Shown here piece by piece: positions 8,589 through 18,336 of a stretch of DNA of 64,000 bases. Under the pieces are notes generated by a model. It ran no database searches, was not told the DNA's origin, and saw only the letters and a program-made list of their open reading frames with translations. Every line of letters starts with the position of its first letter. Within the stretch, counting starts at the first letter, position 1. The position numbers and the translations under genes are program-made. Source of the DNA: JAJISK01 sp046759185 (GTDB lineage: Archaea > Thermoplasmatota > Thermoplasmata > RBG-16-68-12 > JAJISG01); assembly GCA_046759185.1 (NCBI GenBank), contig JBHIBO010000001.1:1-64000 (forward strand). The letters are read 5' to 3'.

Positions 8589-10211
8589 ATGGACCCTAGC
8601 CCTGAGTTTTCTGATCTAGCTGAGACCATTCTCACGGAAGTCTACGAAGCCGATCCGCGACGGGCCGTGCAGCTGGGATTTCATGAGTATGACGGGCGGC
8701 TGCCTGATCTCTCGCCGACCGCTCTGAAGGAACGAACGGCCCAATTCCAGAAGCACCTGGACCGCCTCGCGGCCCTGAAGGATCTCCCGTCGGAACTGGA
8801 AGGCGAACGAGAGATGATGGCCTCCATCTTGGAGAACTATCTGTTCCAGATTGAGGACCAGGCGATTCCGTTCAGGAATCCTGGTTTCTATGCTTTCACC
8901 CTAAGTATCGTCCCCTACCTGAGCCGCGAGTACGCTTCCCTCCCAGAACGGTTCGAGGCCGTCGTGGCACATCTCAAGAACGTCCCGGGTTTCCTGGACC
9001 AAGGTGAGGCGAACCTGGAGGAGGCGCTGCCCATGCCCTTCGTGGAACTTGGCGTGATCGCCGCACAGGGCATCGTCACCAGCTTCCGCCGGGATATCCC
9101 GGACGAGGCTGCCAAGGTCTCCGCTGAACTTCGGGATCGGGTGTTGGCCGAGACCGAAGAGGCCATCGCCCGGATCGAGGCGTTTCAGGGCAGACTGGAG
9201 AAGGAATGGCGCCCCCGGACCAACCAGGATTTCCCCCTGGGTCCCGAGCGGTATCGAAAAATGCTCTGGGCCCTGGAGCGCGTCAACATGCCCCTCGAGG
9301 AGCTGGAGGCCATGGGACGCGCGAACCTGGAGGAGAACAAGCGAGCGTTTCTCGAGACAGCCAAGCAGATCGACGCAACCAAGACACCCCAGGAGGTGAT
9401 GGGACTCCTCGGTGAGGACCACGCGACGGCGGAGGCCCTCCTCCCCGAGACGGAGGAGATGCTGGAAGAGCTCCGGCAGTTTCTCCTCGATAAGGACCTC
9501 ATCACCATCCCCTCGGAGGTTCGGCCTATCGTGCGGGAGACGCCCCACCACTTCCGCGCTTGGGCGACGGCCGCCATGAACTCCCCCGGCCCCTTCGAGG
9601 TGCGGGGCGACGAGGCCTTCTACTACGTCACGCCCGTCGAACCCGAATGGAGCGAAGAGAAGGCGGAGGAGTGGCTCCGCTACATGAACCGCCCCATCCT
9701 CAAAATCGTCAGCGTCCACGAAGCGTTTCCCGGCCACTACGTCCACATGCTCCACCGCAAGCTTCTCCCTTCCAAGGTGGGACGCGTGTACACCGGCTAC
9801 GCCTTCACAGAGGGGTGGGCTCACTACGCGGAGCAGATGGCCCTCGACGAGGGATTGGGGGACGGTGATTCCCGCCTCCGGCTAGTCCAGCTGCAGGACG
9901 CCCTCCTTCGGAACTGTCGGTACCTCAGCAGCATTGGATTGCATACTTCGGACATGACCATCGAAGAGGCCACCGCGTTCATTATGGAGAACGCCTTCAT
10001 GGAGCAGGGCCCCGCAGCTCGCGAGGCCTTTCGAGGCACCTTCGATCCGGGGTACCTCAACTACACCCTCGGCAAGCTCATCATCCTCCGGGTTCGTGAG
10101 AAGTTCTTCGCAGCCCATCCCGAGGCCACGCTGAAGGAGTTCCACGATAAGCTGCTCGCCGGGGGCGCCCCGCCCATCGGCCTGCTGGAGAAGCTCGTTC
10201 TGGCCGGGTAA
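8589..10211 (+). CDS. DUF885 family metalloprotein (putative peptidase)
   Basis: The 540-residue protein has the two DUF885 signatures: HEAFPGHYVHMLHRK, a zinc-metallopeptidase-like HExxH variant, and YAFTEGWAHYAEQMALDEG, which supplies a further glutamate about 30 residues later. The rest is alpha-helical. No signal peptide is seen, so it is cytoplasmic. Family members are annotated as possible metal-dependent peptidases; the substrate is not established. The ATG at 8589 follows an A/T-rich stretch (AACTATACC) about 45 bp upstream. It stands alone between the tRNA relic and the thiolase gene. The family is well supported and the enzymatic role is inferred. Confidence 0.85.
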   Translation: MDPSPEFSDLAETILTEVYEADPRRAVQLGFHEYDGRLPDLSPTALKERTAQFQKHLDRLAALKDLPSELEGEREMMASILENYLFQIEDQAIPFRNPGFYAFTLSIVPYLSREYASLPERFEAVVAHLKNVPGFLDQGEANLEEALPMPFVELGVIAAQGIVTSFRRDIPDEAAKVSAELRDRVLAETEEAIARIEAFQGRLEKEWRPRTNQDFPLGPERYRKMLWALERVNMPLEELEAMGRANLEENKRAFLETAKQIDATKTPQEVMGLLGEDHATAEALLPETEEMLEELRQFLLDKDLITIPSEVRPIVRETPHHFRAWATAAMNSPGPFEVRGDEAFYYVTPVEPEWSEEKAEEWLRYMNRPILKIVSVHEAFPGHYVHMLHRKLLPSKVGRVYTGYAFTEGWAHYAEQMALDEGLGDGDSRLRLVQLQDALLRNCRYLSSIGLHTSDMTIEEATAFIMENAFMEQGPAAREAFRGTFDPGYLNYTLGKLIILRVREKFFAAHPEATLKEFHDKLLAGGAPPIGLLEKLVLAG

Positions 10212-10292
10212 CCACTTCGAAGGCCCCTCCTGATTCCCGCCGACGAGGATTCAAATAGCGTCCGCCACTAATCAAATGCCGTAGGTGACCGT

Positions 10293-11471
10293 GTGGCCGT
10301 ACCCGTCATCATTGGGGCCGTCCGAACCCCGGTAGGCAAGTATGGACGGGCCCTCCGCGATGTGCCTGCCCCGCGTCTGGGCGCGATCGCCATCGAAGAG
10401 GTCGTGCGGCGGTCCCGCGTGGACCCCACCGACGTGGAGGAGGTCATCATGGGCAACGTCATCCAGGCGGGCCTCGGCCAGGCCCCCGCCCGCCAGGCGG
10501 CCCTCTTTGGTGGCCTCCCAGACAGAGTGGGAGCGGTCACGGTCAACAAGGTCTGTGCGTCGGGCCTGAAGGCCGTGACCCTGGCCGCCGACTCCATCCG
10601 GACGGGGGACCAGGATCTCATCGTGGCGGGGGGGATGGAGAACATGAGCGCGGCCCCCTACCTCTTGCCCAAGGCCCGCTGGGGATACCGCCACGGGAAC
10701 GCGGAGTTGGTGGACGCCATGGTCCACGACGGGCTGTGGGATGTTTACAACGAGTTTCACATGGGCATCACCGGCGAGGTCGTGGCGGAGAAGTACGGGG
10801 TTACCCGGGAGGAACAGGACGCCTTCGCCTACGAGAGCCACATGCGGGCGCTGAAGGCCATCAAGGGAGGGCGCTTCGAGAAGGAGATCGTCCCGGTCCC
10901 CTTGGAGGGGCCCGAAGGCGAGTCCACCTTCGAGGTGGACGAGGGTGTCCGACCCGACACGTCCCTCGAGAAGCTTGCCAAGCTGCCGCCGGTCTTCCAG
11001 GAGGGAGGCACCGTCACAGCGGGAAACGCCTCTCAGCTGAGTGACGGAGGAGCAGCGACGGTGGTCGCCTCCGAGGAGCGGGCCGAGGAGATGGGCGCGA
11101 AGCCCCTGGGCCGCATCCTCGGATACACCACGGGCGGGGTCTCCCCGAAGTTCGTCATGGAAGCGCCGATTCCCACGGTCCACGCGCTCCTCAAGAAACT
11201 GGACCTCACCATCCACGATTTCGACCTCTTCGAGCACAACGAGGCCTATGCCTCCGCCTCCCTCGTCGTCGCCCGCCAGCTCGAGATTCCCATGGACAAG
11301 CTCAACGTCAACGGCGGCGCCGTCGCCCTGGGTCACCCCCTCGGATGCACGGGCGCCCGTATCTTGACGACCCTTCTCTACGCCATGAAGGATCGTGGGG
11401 CGCGGCGCGGCCTGGCCACCCTCTGCCTTGGAGGGGGGAACGCCGTGGCCCTCGCGGTCGAGGCGGCCTAG
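10293..11471 (+). CDS. acetyl-CoA C-acetyltransferase (thiolase)
   Basis: The 392-residue thiolase is complete: acyl-enzyme cysteine in VNKVCASGLKAV (C88), the HNEAYA and GHPLGCTGAR motifs and the C-terminal CLGGGNAVAL with the second cysteine. It condenses or cleaves acetyl-CoA and acetoacetyl-CoA. In archaea it can serve fatty-acid or PHA-like breakdown, or the first step of mevalonate synthesis when paired with HMG-CoA synthase. No HMG-CoA synthase or DUF35 partner lies beside it, whereas an acyl-CoA dehydrogenase is encoded 9 kb away, so a beta-oxidation role is at least as likely. The GTG start follows an A/T stretch 20-30 bp upstream. Confidence 0.92.
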   Translation: MAVPVIIGAVRTPVGKYGRALRDVPAPRLGAIAIEEVVRRSRVDPTDVEEVIMGNVIQAGLGQAPARQAALFGGLPDRVGAVTVNKVCASGLKAVTLAADSIRTGDQDLIVAGGMENMSAAPYLLPKARWGYRHGNAELVDAMVHDGLWDVYNEFHMGITGEVVAEKYGVTREEQDAFAYESHMRALKAIKGGRFEKEIVPVPLEGPEGESTFEVDEGVRPDTSLEKLAKLPPVFQEGGTVTAGNASQLSDGGAATVVASEERAEEMGAKPLGRILGYTTGGVSPKFVMEAPIPTVHALLKKLDLTIHDFDLFEHNEAYASASLVVARQLEIPMDKLNVNGGAVALGHPLGCTGARILTTLLYAMKDRGARRGLATLCLGGGNAVALAVEAA

Positions 11472-11541
11472 TCCGTCCGCGAACCAGCCGGAAAGCCTTT
11501 TACATCCGAGACCGATTGCTCATGGTTTGACCGGTTCCGCC

Positions 11542-14500
11542 ATGCTGCAACCCGTAACCGAGGAGAGCACGAAGGAAGAGGTTCTCGACCTCATGGAGGA
11601 TCTCCTTCGGCGCTGGTTCGACGGCAAGTTCGAGACGCTGACCGAGCCACAGGCGTACGCCGTGCCTCTCATCCACGCGGCCCAAAACGTCATCGTGTCC
11701 TCTCCCACGGGCTCCGGGAAGACCCTCACCGCCTTCCTCTCCATCATCAACGAGCTCTACGGGCTCCAGAAGCGGGGGAAGCTGGAGGACAAGATCTACT
11801 GCGTTTACATCTCCCCGCTCAAGGCTCTTGCCAATGACATCAACCGGAACCTCCGCGAGCCGTTGGCGGAGATGGAGGCCCTGGCCGAGACGGAGGGTCT
11901 CGAGGTTCCCCAGATCCGCGTGGCGGTCCGATCCGGGGACACATCGGCGAGCGAACGGCAGAAGCAGGCCCGCCGGCCCCCCCACATCTTCATCACGACA
12001 CCGGAATCCCTGGCTATCATCCTCTCCACCCCGGTCTTCCGCCGCAAGTTTCAGGACGTCCGTTGGGTCATCCTGGACGAGATCCACGAGGTCTGCTCCA
12101 ACAAGCGGGGCTCCCATCTCTCCCTCAGCCTGGAACGGCTGCGGGGGCAGGTCAGCGCCCCCTTCGTCCGCATCGGTCTCTCCGCCACCATCGCCCCCAT
12201 GGAGGAGGTGGCCAAGTTCCTGGCGGGGTACGAGGAGGGTCAGCTCCGGCCCATGCACGTCGTGGAGGTGGAGAGCCAGAAACGCCTCGACATGCGGGTG
12301 CTCTGCCCCGTGCGGGACATGACGGCCCTCCCCTTCGAGGTGGTGAACGCGCGGATGTACGACCTGCTGAAGGGGATGATCGACGACCATACGACGACCC
12401 TCATCTTCACGAACACCCGCAGCGGTACCGAGCGGGTCTCGGTCAAGCTCAAGGATCGGGGCGTGGAGGATCTGGAGGCCCACCACGGCAGCCTGAGCAA
12501 GTACGTGCGCTTGGACGTGGAGGAGCGGCTCAAGGCGGGGCACCTCAATGCCGTCGTCTCCTCCACCTCCCTCGAGCTGGGCATCGACATCGGTTACATC
12601 GATCTCGTCGCTCAGGTGGGCTCTCCCAAGTCCATCGCCAAGGGGCTCCAGCGTATCGGCCGGGCCGGCCACGCCTACGGTGGCACGAGTGTTGGCCGCC
12701 TCATCGTCTTCGAGAACGACGACCTCCTGGAGTGTGCCGCTCTTGTGAAGGGGGCCTACGAGAACAGCATCGATCGGGTGGACATCCCCACCAACTCCCT
12801 CGACGTCCTCGCTCAGACCATCGTTGGCATGAGCCTGGAGCAGCGCTGGGAGATCGAGGAGGCCTACGACCTGGTCCGGCGGTCCTACTGCTACCGCCAC
12901 CTCCCCAGGGACGAGTTCCTCTCCGTGCTTCGCTACCTCTCCAGCCGCAACCCGGATGTCTCCGTCTACGCCAAGATCTGGCTCGACGAGGACGAGGGCC
13001 GGTTCGGGCGGAAGCGGGGGAGTCGGATGATCTATTTCACGAACGTGGGGACGATCCCTGAGGAAGGGAACTACCGGGTCATCACCCATCGCGGGATCAC
13101 CATTGGCACCCTCTCCGAGAACTTCGTGGAGCGACTGGACCGGGGCGACGTCTTCGTCCTCGGCGGACGGACCTATCGATTCGAGCGCGTCCGGGGCATG
13201 AAGGTCTACGTCAAGGACGCCTCCGGCCGCAGGCCCACGGTGCCCTCTTGGACGGGGGAGATGCTCCCTCGGAGCTTCGATCTCTCCCTGCAGGTGGGCC
13301 GCCTCCGCAGCGAGATTCTCCGCCGTGTCGACGGGGAGGGGGAAGCGGCCGCCATGGCCTGGCTCGTGGAGGCGAGCCGGGTGGACCGAGGGTCGGCCCG
13401 GAGTCTCGTGAACTACCTGCTGGAACAGCGCGCCATGGTCCCCCACCTACCTACGGACGACGCCGTGGTGCTGGAGGGGTTCATCGACACCCGCGGGAAC
13501 CGGAACATCGTCTTCCACTATTGCTTCGGCCGCCGGACCAACGACGCGTTGGCCCGGGCCTATGCCTTCGCCATCTCCAACGCCCTCGGGTGCAACGCGC
13601 GGATTTCCGTCACCGACGACAACTTCATGATCACCATCCCTAAGCGGGCCAACCTGGAGGAGATTCCTGGCCTGGTGCAGAGCGACGGGCTGGAGGACCT
13701 GTTACGGCGGGCCCTGCGAAACACGGAGCTCTTCAAACAGCGCTTCCGCCACTGCGCTACGCGGAGTTTCATGATCCTCCGGAACTACCGGGGACACGAG
13801 GTCTCCGTCGGGCGCCAACAGATTCGCTCCCAACGGGTCCTGGATTGGCTCCACGAGCTGCCGGACTTCCCGGTCATCCAGGAGAGCTACAACGAGATTC
13901 TCAACGACGTCATGGACCTCCACCACGCCCGGGAGGTCCTCCAGGGCATCGAAGAGGGCCGCATTCAGGTCCGCTTTACCCCGTGGTCCCAGGTGCCCTC
14001 GCCCCTCGCCCACAACGTCGTCTTGGCGGGCATCAGCGACATCGTTCTCATGGAGGATCGGAGTGCCATGCTCCGGGACCTCCACCGCCGGGTCCTTCGA
14101 CGCGTGGTTCCCGAGGAGCAACTGCAGGAGGTCCAGTTCACCGAGGAGCGTGTCCAGGCCTACTTCCGCCGAAAGGCCCCCTCGGCCGCCTCCCAGAAGG
14201 ACATCCTCCCCCTCCTTGAGAAGGTCGGGGCCCTCAACCTCGTCCAGCAGAAAGGGCGGAATGTCTACGACCTCGCGGAGACGGACCCCGATACGGTACG
14301 GTCCTGGTGTGAGGGCCTGGTGGGGAAGGGCCAAGTCGCCTCCGTCTGGACGCCCAAGGGCGTCCTCTGGGTTTCCTCCCCGGATGTCCCCGCCTATGCC
14401 GCCGTCTACGCTCGACCGCGGCGGCGTCGCGCCCTCGATCGGCGCATTCTGGACATGCTCCGGGAAGGAGCCAAGACCGCCAAGGAGCTCGCCCAGGAAC

Positions 14501-16941
14501 TTCAGGTTCCCCGGGTGGAGGTAAACGACGCGATGCGGCGCTTGGAGCGGGGGTATCGCCTCGGCCGGAAGGGACTGACGGAGCCGCCGTACGCGGCGCG
14601 GGACGTGGAGGCCGACCGCTTCGAGGAGGCCTTGGATCGTTTGGTCATTCGCCTTCTCGACGCCCAAGGCCCCATGACCCTCGAGGAACTCGCCTACGAG
14701 CTGGACTTGAAGGGTGAGCTGCTCCGAGAGGCCCTGAACGGCCTGGTAAACGAGGGGGTCCTGGCCTCAGGACACTTCGTGGTGGACGAGGCGTATCAGT
14801 ACATGCGCGCCCGGGACCTGCGTCGGCTCGAGGCCAGGGAGCAAGCGCTTCCGACGTTTGAGGACACGGCGGTGCGCGCCTATCAACTACGCAAGCACTT
14901 CGAACGCCTCGATTCCGTCGACGCCTACTTCGACCGCTTCCTCGAGGCGGGCATGCTCTACGACATCTTCCACCGAGTCGACGATTTCGACATGGAGGCG
15001 TGGTATCGACGCCGAGAGGCGGGGGAAATCCTCGAGGGCCGGTTCCTCCATGGCCGTGTGCGCTACGTTCGGCGGGCGGAGGCATCCCTCTTTGCCTCGG
15101 CGTATCAGCGTCCGCTCTTGGGACCGTTCGAGGCGCAGGTCCTCCAAGCCGTGGCCGTCGCGGACGGCGCGGACTTGGACCAAGTGACCGAGGCCGTGGG
15201 AGCGGACCGGGGCCGGGTCAAAGAGGCCCTCCACGCCCTGGATCGCGGGCTCTACGTGATTCGGAAGTTCACCGGGAGCGACGCCTGGACCACCAGGAAC
15301 ATTTACGTCGCCTACGAGCCGGAGTCCGACGTGCCGGACGCCCGGGAGACCATCGTTCGACGCTTCCTCCGGGCCTACGGTCCCGTGAGCCCGGCCGGGG
15401 TCAAAGGCTACACCGGGTTTGGGTACGCCGAGGCGGAAGCCATCGTCGATCGCCTTCTCGAGGAGGGTGTGGTCTCCAAGATCCTTGTCCAGGGGGATGG
15501 AGACGTGGAGATGCTCCTACTCACGAAGGAGCTGCCTGCACTCCAGGGGGTCCCCGCGCAGGCGCCCACCGACGGCTTGCGCATTCTTTCCCTCAACGAC
15601 CCGTGGATTCAGCCGATGTGGGCGGAGGTCAACAGCCGTTACGGTGATGGTTGGTACTACCCCGTAGTGAAGGACGGGAAGTTGGCGGGGATGGTGGAGA
15701 AGTGGCAGATGAGTGGCTGCCTGGAGGTGCGGGAGATCGATCTAGAGGATCCAAACCTTCTGGCGGATCTCCTGGCCGCGCTCCAGGACATGATGGGCTT
15801 CTACCGACAGCGAGGGTACGAGATCGTGCGGGTCGTTGGGGCCTTCCAGAAGGCCGTCTTGGATGCCGGGGTCTCGCAGGTCTTCGCCGAGGCGGGCTTC
15901 CACCGCACGAACGATTTCTACGCGTGGGGGGAGATGGTCCCTCAGCAGTACACGTGGGAGCAGGTTCTCAGCTATGTCTTCTACCGTCAGGGCATCCATC
16001 CGGACCGGAAATTCAAGGACGCCTTCGCGGCCATCGAGGCCTTCGGGGGCTTGCGATCCGACTTCGCCTCCCTCCTACGCACGCGTCGGTATACCCCCCT
16101 GAAGGAGCTCTTCGAGAAGGGGCTCGTGGGGAAGGGGTTGGCCATTCCACCCTATGTGACTTACTGCACGAACGACGACCTGGAACTCTACCGTGCGGCT
16201 AAGGCCGTCCCGCTCGAGGACGACATGGAGGAGGTGTTGGAACTCATCCAAGAAGGTGAGCCCATCTCCAAGGGGCGCCTCCTCGCCCTGGCGCCCTTCC
16301 CAGATGCGGTAACGGAACGAGCCTTACGCAAGCTCCACAGGGCCTCCTATGTGGTCCGGGATCCCCTTCATCGGTACCGGACCGTGGGCGATGCCGGCCT
16401 CGGTCATATGGAGGCCAAGAAGGTCGTTCTTCGCAGGATCTTCGAGGCCTACGGCATCTTCAGCGCCGAGAACCTCGGCGCCTACACCCGGGGTCACTTC
16501 CGCATGGGAGAGATCCGACGGATTCTGCGCGAGCTGGAGCGGGAGGGGGTCCTGGTCAAGGGCTTCCTGGTGCAAGGGGAACCCACGGTGTTCTGGATGT
16601 TGAACGACGGCCTTCTCGGACAGGTGACTTATGAAGGACGTTTCGTCCTCTCCCCCCGGGATAACCTCTCGTTTTACCTCCGCAGCTACGTCCACGAGAG
16701 ATGGCGGATGGGGAGCTGCTACGTAGCCTTCGACGGACCGCGTTCCGTGGCCGCCTTCACGGCCCGCAAGCGCGGAAACGAGCTGATCCTCACCGAGTTC
16801 CAGGGAGACTCGCAGGCTCAAGAACTCCTCCGGACCTTTGCCTACGAGAACGACCTGCGTCTCCGAGCCGAAGGGGAGGAGGACGATGATTGGGAGCTCA
16901 TTCGGTGGTACGAAAGGATGTACGGAGGTGTCCGGGAGTAG
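11542..16941 (+). CDS. lhr: Lhr-type superfamily 2 helicase, extra-long
   Basis: A DNA-repair helicase of about 1799 residues, twice the usual archaeal Lhr length. The helicase core has Walker A SSPTGSGKT (53-61), DEIH box (179-182), GLSATI and the motif V/VI block GIDIGYIDLVAQ...QRIGRAGHA. The Lhr winged helix and beta-barrel region follow to about residue 900. The remainder is a string of winged helices (for example RRILDMLREGAKTAKELAQEL near 957) and a module seen twice: LSLNDPWIQPMW...GDGWYYPVVKDGKLAGMVEKW near 1344 and LSPRDNLSFYLRSYV...YVAFDGPRSVAAFTARKRG near 1704. It resembles the C-terminal part of HTH_42/YcaQ-type DNA glycosylases and of long bacterial Lhr. The ATG at 11542 is chosen because conservation begins there; an open extension upstream looks non-coding. 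Confidence 0.85.
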   Translation: MLQPVTEESTKEEVLDLMEDLLRRWFDGKFETLTEPQAYAVPLIHAAQNVIVSSPTGSGKTLTAFLSIINELYGLQKRGKLEDKIYCVYISPLKALANDINRNLREPLAEMEALAETEGLEVPQIRVAVRSGDTSASERQKQARRPPHIFITTPESLAIILSTPVFRRKFQDVRWVILDEIHEVCSNKRGSHLSLSLERLRGQVSAPFVRIGLSATIAPMEEVAKFLAGYEEGQLRPMHVVEVESQKRLDMRVLCPVRDMTALPFEVVNARMYDLLKGMIDDHTTTLIFTNTRSGTERVSVKLKDRGVEDLEAHHGSLSKYVRLDVEERLKAGHLNAVVSSTSLELGIDIGYIDLVAQVGSPKSIAKGLQRIGRAGHAYGGTSVGRLIVFENDDLLECAALVKGAYENSIDRVDIPTNSLDVLAQTIVGMSLEQRWEIEEAYDLVRRSYCYRHLPRDEFLSVLRYLSSRNPDVSVYAKIWLDEDEGRFGRKRGSRMIYFTNVGTIPEEGNYRVITHRGITIGTLSENFVERLDRGDVFVLGGRTYRFERVRGMKVYVKDASGRRPTVPSWTGEMLPRSFDLSLQVGRLRSEILRRVDGEGEAAAMAWLVEASRVDRGSARSLVNYLLEQRAMVPHLPTDDAVVLEGFIDTRGNRNIVFHYCFGRRTNDALARAYAFAISNALGCNARISVTDDNFMITIPKRANLEEIPGLVQSDGLEDLLRRALRNTELFKQRFRHCATRSFMILRNYRGHEVSVGRQQIRSQRVLDWLHELPDFPVIQESYNEILNDVMDLHHAREVLQGIEEGRIQVRFTPWSQVPSPLAHNVVLAGISDIVLMEDRSAMLRDLHRRVLRRVVPEEQLQEVQFTEERVQAYFRRKAPSAASQKDILPLLEKVGALNLVQQKGRNVYDLAETDPDTVRSWCEGLVGKGQVASVWTPKGVLWVSSPDVPAYAAVYARPRRRRALDRRILDMLREGAKTAKELAQELQVPRVEVNDAMRRLERGYRLGRKGLTEPPYAARDVEADRFEEALDRLVIRLLDAQGPMTLEELAYELDLKGELLREALNGLVNEGVLASGHFVVDEAYQYMRARDLRRLEAREQALPTFEDTAVRAYQLRKHFERLDSVDAYFDRFLEAGMLYDIFHRVDDFDMEAWYRRREAGEILEGRFLHGRVRYVRRAEASLFASAYQRPLLGPFEAQVLQAVAVADGADLDQVTEAVGADRGRVKEALHALDRGLYVIRKFTGSDAWTTRNIYVAYEPESDVPDARETIVRRFLRAYGPVSPAGVKGYTGFGYAEAEAIVDRLLEEGVVSKILVQGDGDVEMLLLTKELPALQGVPAQAPTDGLRILSLNDPWIQPMWAEVNSRYGDGWYYPVVKDGKLAGMVEKWQMSGCLEVREIDLEDPNLLADLLAALQDMMGFYRQRGYEIVRVVGAFQKAVLDAGVSQVFAEAGFHRTNDFYAWGEMVPQQYTWEQVLSYVFYRQGIHPDRKFKDAFAAIEAFGGLRSDFASLLRTRRYTPLKELFEKGLVGKGLAIPPYVTYCTNDDLELYRAAKAVPLEDDMEEVLELIQEGEPISKGRLLALAPFPDAVTERALRKLHRASYVVRDPLHRYRTVGDAGLGHMEAKKVVLRRIFEAYGIFSAENLGAYTRGHFRMGEIRRILRELEREGVLVKGFLVQGEPTVFWMLNDGLLGQVTYEGRFVLSPRDNLSFYLRSYVHERWRMGSCYVAFDGPRSVAAFTARKRGNELILTEFQGDSQAQELLRTFAYENDLRLRAEGEEDDDWELIRWYERMYGGVRE

Positions 16942-16994
16942 GCAACCCCGCCGGACCGTGGAAACCTGAAATAAGTGGGGTTCATTGAAACGCC

Positions 16995-17738
16995 GTGAAT
17001 CACGAGTTCTTCGCGGCCGGCGCCGTTGGGATTGGCCCGGCCTTCCTCCTCATGTTCTACACGCTACGTCGTTACGAGTACCCGTTCGTGGAGAAGGCCC
17101 TCTTCCGCAGCGAGCGGCTCTTCCTCAGCTTCGCCATAGGGCTGGTGGTCGGGGTCATCACAGCGGTCATCTTCAACGCCTTCCTCGTGGCCACGACCAC
17201 CGCCGCCCTTCTCGCCCTGCTGGCCGTGGCCGTCTTCGAGGAGTCTTTCAAGCTCGTGTACCTCAATTACAAGCTCTTCCGCGGAAACTTCGACACGGTG
17301 TTCTACGGTCCTGGATTGAGTTTTGGCATCGCTGCCACCTTCAGCATGGCCTTCGCCTTCCAGGTCTTCACGCAGCCTGACGTACCTCTCGCGGCGCTGA
17401 CGGTCAACGTGATCATCCTCGTCCTCCTCGCCGTGGGGCTGAACGCCCTCCACTTCTACACAGGGGCCGTCCAGGGGGCCGGAGCGGGTCGCGGGGCGCC
17501 CTGGCGATCGTACTTCCAATCGATGGGCGCGCGAGCGGTATTCGCCTTACTGCTTGCCCCCTTCCTCGCCCCCTTTCAGGTCCTCAACCCCGGCGTCCTC
17601 GTGGCCTTTCTCCTCGTGGCCACCGGCTTCGCGCTGTACCTGTTCTGGAACGCCTACACCCGGGTGATTCTCGATGCCCTTCCCTCGGAGGTCCGCCGGC
17701 GGCTGCGTCGTCGTCCCACGGGGAAGGAGTCAGGCTAG
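16995..17738 (+). CDS. PrsW-like polytopic membrane protease homologue
   Basis: The 247-residue integral membrane protein has about seven hydrophobic helices and a basic C-terminal tail (SEVRRRLRRRPTGK). The third segment ends in FEESFKLVYL, matching the EExxK motif of the PrsW/CPBP glutamic-type membrane proteases, and LNALHFYTGA in a later helix could provide the conserved histidine. The second PrsW glutamate is not obvious: the GLSFGIAATFSM segment has no acidic residue at the usual place, so activity is doubtful. The GTG start lies about 24 bp after an A/T box (GAAATAAG), consistent with a leaderless message. It ends 2 bp from the convergent arginine decarboxylase gene. Confidence 0.6.
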   Translation: MNHEFFAAGAVGIGPAFLLMFYTLRRYEYPFVEKALFRSERLFLSFAIGLVVGVITAVIFNAFLVATTTAALLALLAVAVFEESFKLVYLNYKLFRGNFDTVFYGPGLSFGIAATFSMAFAFQVFTQPDVPLAALTVNVIILVLLAVGLNALHFYTGAVQGAGAGRGAPWRSYFQSMGARAVFALLLAPFLAPFQVLNPGVLVAFLLVATGFALYLFWNAYTRVILDALPSEVRRRLRRRPTGKESG

Positions 17739-17739
17739 G

Positions 17740-18237
17740 CTAGCGGAGGAAGACCAGCGCCGCGACACAGGCTCCGTAATGGTCCATGGGCACCGAGAGG
17801 TCCTGGATCCGATACTGGATTTTGCCAAACTCGATTCCCCGGTGCCGCGCCATCTCCTCGATCTTCCATTCCAGAATTTCCTGCAAGGCTGCCCGAGTCC
17901 CGTACATGTGACCCTCCGCCACGTGACCGTGACCCTCATCCTTCCGGAAGGCGTACGCGATGCCGGCCGAGATCTGCTCCCCCTCATTCCCCCGCATCTG
18001 GGCCAGGACGCTGTACGTGATGAGCCCCGGGCCAAGGGACTTGGGGTTCACCTGCCGGATGCCGGGCGGGAGGACGGAGGATACCGAGACGAGGTTCTGC
18101 TCTCCGATGCCGGCCTCGATGAGGGCCTTGTCGAAGGCGTTCAGATCCGAAACGGGGCTGACGGCCCCGGCCCCCGTGACGAAAAAGCGGGTGGGAACGG
18201 GGACCATGCCCTCGGGTTCGCCCACGCTGCAATTCAC
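17740..18237 (-). CDS. pdaD: pyruvoyl-dependent arginine decarboxylase
   Basis: PvlArgDC decarboxylates arginine to agmatine, the first step of archaeal polyamine synthesis and the source of agmatine for agmatidine in tRNA-Ile2. The family block VPTRFFVTGAG...AFDKALIEAGIGEQNLV leads into the self-cleavage site SVSSVLPPG, where the second serine (residue 54 from this start) becomes the pyruvoyl group. The C-terminal half has the conserved GPGLI, GIAYAF and EGHMYGTRAAL stretches. Length is normal at about 155-165 residues. The start is uncertain: GTG 18237, GTG 18225 (29 bp after TTTAAG) and ATG 18207 (MVPVPTRFF) are all possible. Confidence 0.93.
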   Translation of the reverse strand: MNCSVGEPEGMVPVPTRFFVTGAGAVSPVSDLNAFDKALIEAGIGEQNLVSVSSVLPPGIRQVNPKSLGPGLITYSVLAQMRGNEGEQISAGIAYAFRKDEGHGHVAEGHMYGTRAALQEILEWKIEEMARHRGIEFGKIQYRIQDLSVPMDHYGACVAALVFLR

Positions 18238-18336
18238 CCGAGCCCCAGACTTAAACGTTTCTCAGGACCGGGCCGGGTCCCGCATAAGTAGCTTTGGATG
18301 CTGAGAAACGCATGAAGGTGGGCGTCCGGCGCAGGC

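Noticed and set aside
8901..9824. 307-residue open frame on the minus strand
   Set aside because: It is antisense to the DUF885 gene and has no family features of its own.
11500..13446. 648-residue open frame on the minus strand
   Set aside because: It lies antisense to the Lhr helicase core, whose motifs are unmistakable. The reverse frame is Leu/Gly/Asp/His-rich with no domain, a normal effect of high GC.
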